Both the position numbers and the translations under genes were made by a program. Source: Minicystis rosea (lineage in GTDB: Bacteria > Myxococcota_A > Polyangia > Polyangiales > Polyangiaceae). From it: DNA of 64,000 bases. The first letter of the stretch is position 1. Every line of letters begins with the position of its first letter. The notes under the pieces are model-generated. The model saw nothing but the letters and a program-made list of their open reading frames with translations. It made no database searches and had not been told where the DNA came from. The DNA is taken from contig CP016211.1 in NCBI GenBank assembly GCA_001931535.1, positions 13,841,501 to 13,905,500 on the forward strand, written 5' to 3'. Below, in pieces: positions 62,504 through 64,000 of the stretch.

Positions 62504-63783
62504 TTCGCTTCTCCCAAATCCTTCACGCGGCCGCACGACCAGGTGTCGCCGAGCTTGCAGCCTCGGCGCAGGTACTCGAGCCCTTTGGCGCGGTTCTCTT
62601 TCATCCCGCGGCCGACGACGAGCGCGTCGCCGAAAGCGCCGCAGCTCGTGGCCGCGCCCGCATCACAGGCCTGCTCGAAGAGGTGTTGGGCGCGGCGCTC
62701 GAGGATGAGCGCGAGGTTTTGGCAGCTCGACGCATAACCGCGCTCGCAGGCTGTTTCGTAGAGCTCCGCGGCCTTGCCGATGTCGCGCGCGGCGCCCTCG
62801 CCGGTCTCCGACATGACCGCGAGGTTGTGGCAGCCGGAGGCGGCGCCGTCCTCGCAGGCGCGTTTGTAGAGCTCGGCGGCCTTCTTGGAATCGACGGCGC
62901 CGAGGACGCCGCTCTCCAACAGGAAGCCGAGGTTCGAGCAGCCGCTCGCCGAGCCTTCGGCGCAGGCCTTCTGCACGAGCGCGGCGGCCTTCGCGTGATC
63001 CTGCGGCACGCCGAGGCCGTTCTCGTAGAGGCCCGCGAGGCCGTCGCAGCCCTGTGGATCGCCGCCGCGGCAGCCGTGATCGTAGAGCTGCGCGGCCTTC
63101 GCGGGATCGCGCGGGACGCCGAGGCCGCCCTCGTGGAGCGTGCCCAAGTTGGTGCAGCCCTGCGAAACGCCCGCCGAGCACGCCACCGTGTGCAGCGACA
63201 CGGCGCGGCCGAGATCCTGCTCGACGCCGTGGCCCGCTTGGTAGAGCAGGCCGAGGTTGGTGCAGGCGAGCGGGATCGAGGCCTCGCAGGCGCGCCGGTG
63301 CAGCGGCAGCGCGCGCACGTAGTCGACGGGGACGCCGCGGCCGCTGTCGAGCATGCTGCCGAGGGCCGTGCACGCGAGCAGGACACCGCCGTTGCAGGCG
63401 CGCTGATGGAGCTGCGCGGCGCGGGCGAGATCGCGGGCGATGCCGGTGCCCTTCTCCAAGAGGACGGCGAAATCGTGGCAGGAGGGGAGGAGGCCGCCGT
63501 CGCACGCCCGCTGCGTGAGGGCCGCGACGCGCGCGGGATCGGGCGGGAGGCCGCGGCCCTCTTTGATCATCGCGGCCAGGTACGCACAGCCTTGCGCCGC
63601 GCCGCCGTCGCACGCTTCCTGAAAGCGCTGTGCCGCGCGCGCATTGTCGACCGGCGCGCCTCGGCCGGTGGTGGCCGCGAGGCCCGCGGCCAAGCTCTCG
63701 TTCGGAGAAAGCGCGCCCTGTCCCGCGCCGCAGGCAGCGAGCGCGACGGCGAAGATCGAGGCGGCGAGCGTTCGAGCGGACAT
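62500..63783 (-). CDS. Sel1-like repeat lipoprotein
   Basis: ATG 63783 (MSARTLAASIFAVALAAC) starts a 427-residue lipoprotein (lipobox ALAAC). The rest is built of about ten Sel1-like (TPR-like) repeats of 35-36 residues with the consensus A-x-L-Y/H-x-A-C-x-x-G-x-A-x-G-C-x-N-L-G, for example AAELYKRACEDGAASGCHNL, AQLYDHGCRGGDPQGCDGL and ALPLHRRACEASIPLACTNL. Two cysteines per repeat recur, so the protein may be disulfide-stabilised in the periplasm. Sel1 solenoids bind proteins, often in signalling or secretion. It is coupled to the GH31 gene by an ATGA overlap and probably shares its transcript. Confidence 0.9.
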   Translation of the reverse strand: MSARTLAASIFAVALAACGAGQGALSPNESLAAGLAATTGRGAPVDNARAAQRFQEACDGGAAQGCAYLAAMIKEGRGLPPDPARVAALTQRACDGGLLPSCHDFAVLLEKGTGIARDLARAAQLHQRACNGGVLLACTALGSMLDSGRGVPVDYVRALPLHRRACEASIPLACTNLGLLYQAGHGVEQDLGRAVSLHTVACSAGVSQGCTNLGTLHEGGLGVPRDPAKAAQLYDHGCRGGDPQGCDGLAGLYENGLGVPQDHAKAAALVQKACAEGSASGCSNLGFLLESGVLGAVDSKKAAELYKRACEDGAASGCHNLAVMSETGEGAARDIGKAAELYETACERGYASSCQNLALILERRAQHLFEQACDAGAATSCGAFGDALVVGRGMKENRAKGLEYLRRGCKLGDTWSCGRVKDLGEAK

Positions 63784-63892
63784 GGGGGCGCGAGCTTACC
63801 GCAACGCCGCCCGATTCGATGCGCGGAGCACCGGACCGAAGGTCGGGGCGGCGGGCGCGTGAGCGCCGCCCGGGATGCGGTACACCACCCCC
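63784..63892. promoter_or_regulatory. Divergent region between Sel1 gene and next plus-strand gene
   Basis: These 109 bases separate two divergent starts. No promoter boxes could be picked out in the GC-rich sequence. Confidence 0.3.
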
Positions 63893-64000
63893 ATGGCGAC
63901 GAGGCTCGTGGGGTGGGATGCGATCGCGTTCGCGGAGCGGAACGGCTGCACGTTGAGCGTGCACGCGGAGGGCGAAGAGGCGGCGCGCCACGAGGTCAGC
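63893..64000 (+). CDS. 5' end of a gene cut by the window edge
   Basis: ATG 63893 opens a frame that stays open for 36 codons to the end of the window. The product starts MATRLVGWDAIAFAERNG and continues CTLSVHAEGEEAARHEV. The start resembles a short-protein family I have seen in myxobacteria (LxGWDAIxxAExxG), but I cannot name a function. There is no signal peptide. Confidence 0.5.
   Translation, partial: MATRLVGWDAIAFAERNGCTLSVHAEGEEAARHEVS

Noticed and set aside
1..64000. tRNA, rRNA, CRISPR arrays, insertion sequences, integrase or replication origin
   Set aside because: None is seen. The repeats found are short hairpins or gene-end duplications, without spacers, transposases or terminal inverted repeats with target duplications.

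Overview
The window looks like a myxobacterial chromosome segment (Myxococcota, probably Polyangiales/Sorangium-like). The basis is very high GC, many secreted lipoproteins including a cysteine-rich one, a DUF6600 surface protein, and a set of type VI secretion (T6SS) cargo families typical of that group (TIGR02270 HEAT protein, paired DUF2169 proteins, DUF4150 PAAR-like protein, a thiolase-fold companion). The lineage is an inference from gene content. I see no rRNA, tRNA, CRISPR array, integrase or transposase.

Region 1 (1-10.5 kb) is one half of a T6SS spike/cargo locus. vgrG and a TIGR02270 gene point right. Divergent from them are a LysM/carboxypeptidase-regulatory-like protein, a very large putative cell-wall effector (cysteine peptidase-like plus M23-like) and a partial hypothetical gene, joined by short gaps or stop/start overlaps.

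Region 2 (10.6-32.3 kb) is a Tc toxin island, all on the minus strand: a fused TcB-TcC (SpvB/RHS) protein with a variable C-terminal toxin that looks like an ADP-ribosyltransferase, a 97-residue immunity candidate directly after it, a giant TcA subunit, and four phage-tail-like genes in the same apparent operon. A decayed copy of one phage-like gene end lies on the other side of the toxin genes.

Region 3 (32.5-38.4 kb) is the other half of the T6SS cargo set: DUF2169, a ketosynthase-fold protein lacking the catalytic Cys and His, the DUF4150 PAAR-like tip, an Ig-like putative effector and a small DUF6193 protein (possible immunity), with a divergent second DUF2169 protein carrying five DPLGGTLG-type repeats. 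The simplest reading is that the Tc island sits inside a vgrG/PAAR cargo locus, making a block of contact-dependent and secreted toxins of about 38 kb.

Region 4 (38.4-64 kb) is ordinary chromosome: a lipid/diacylglycerol kinase, two secreted alpha/beta hydrolases, two MFS transporters, an active/inactive M16 peptidase pair, an OmpA-like protein, several lipoproteins, a nitroreductase, a YCII protein, a DoxX-like protein, a GH31 glycosidase and a Sel1-repeat lipoprotein. Short GC-rich hairpins of one dispersed family lie after several stop codons and are tandemly repeated at 54.4 kb.

Four frame breaks (near 2794, 16886, 20945 and 61071) all have the same form: one G is missing from a G run on the coding strand, and adding it restores a continuous family-like protein. 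This pattern suggests consensus under-calling rather than four pseudogenes, so the three affected genes are annotated across the breaks.
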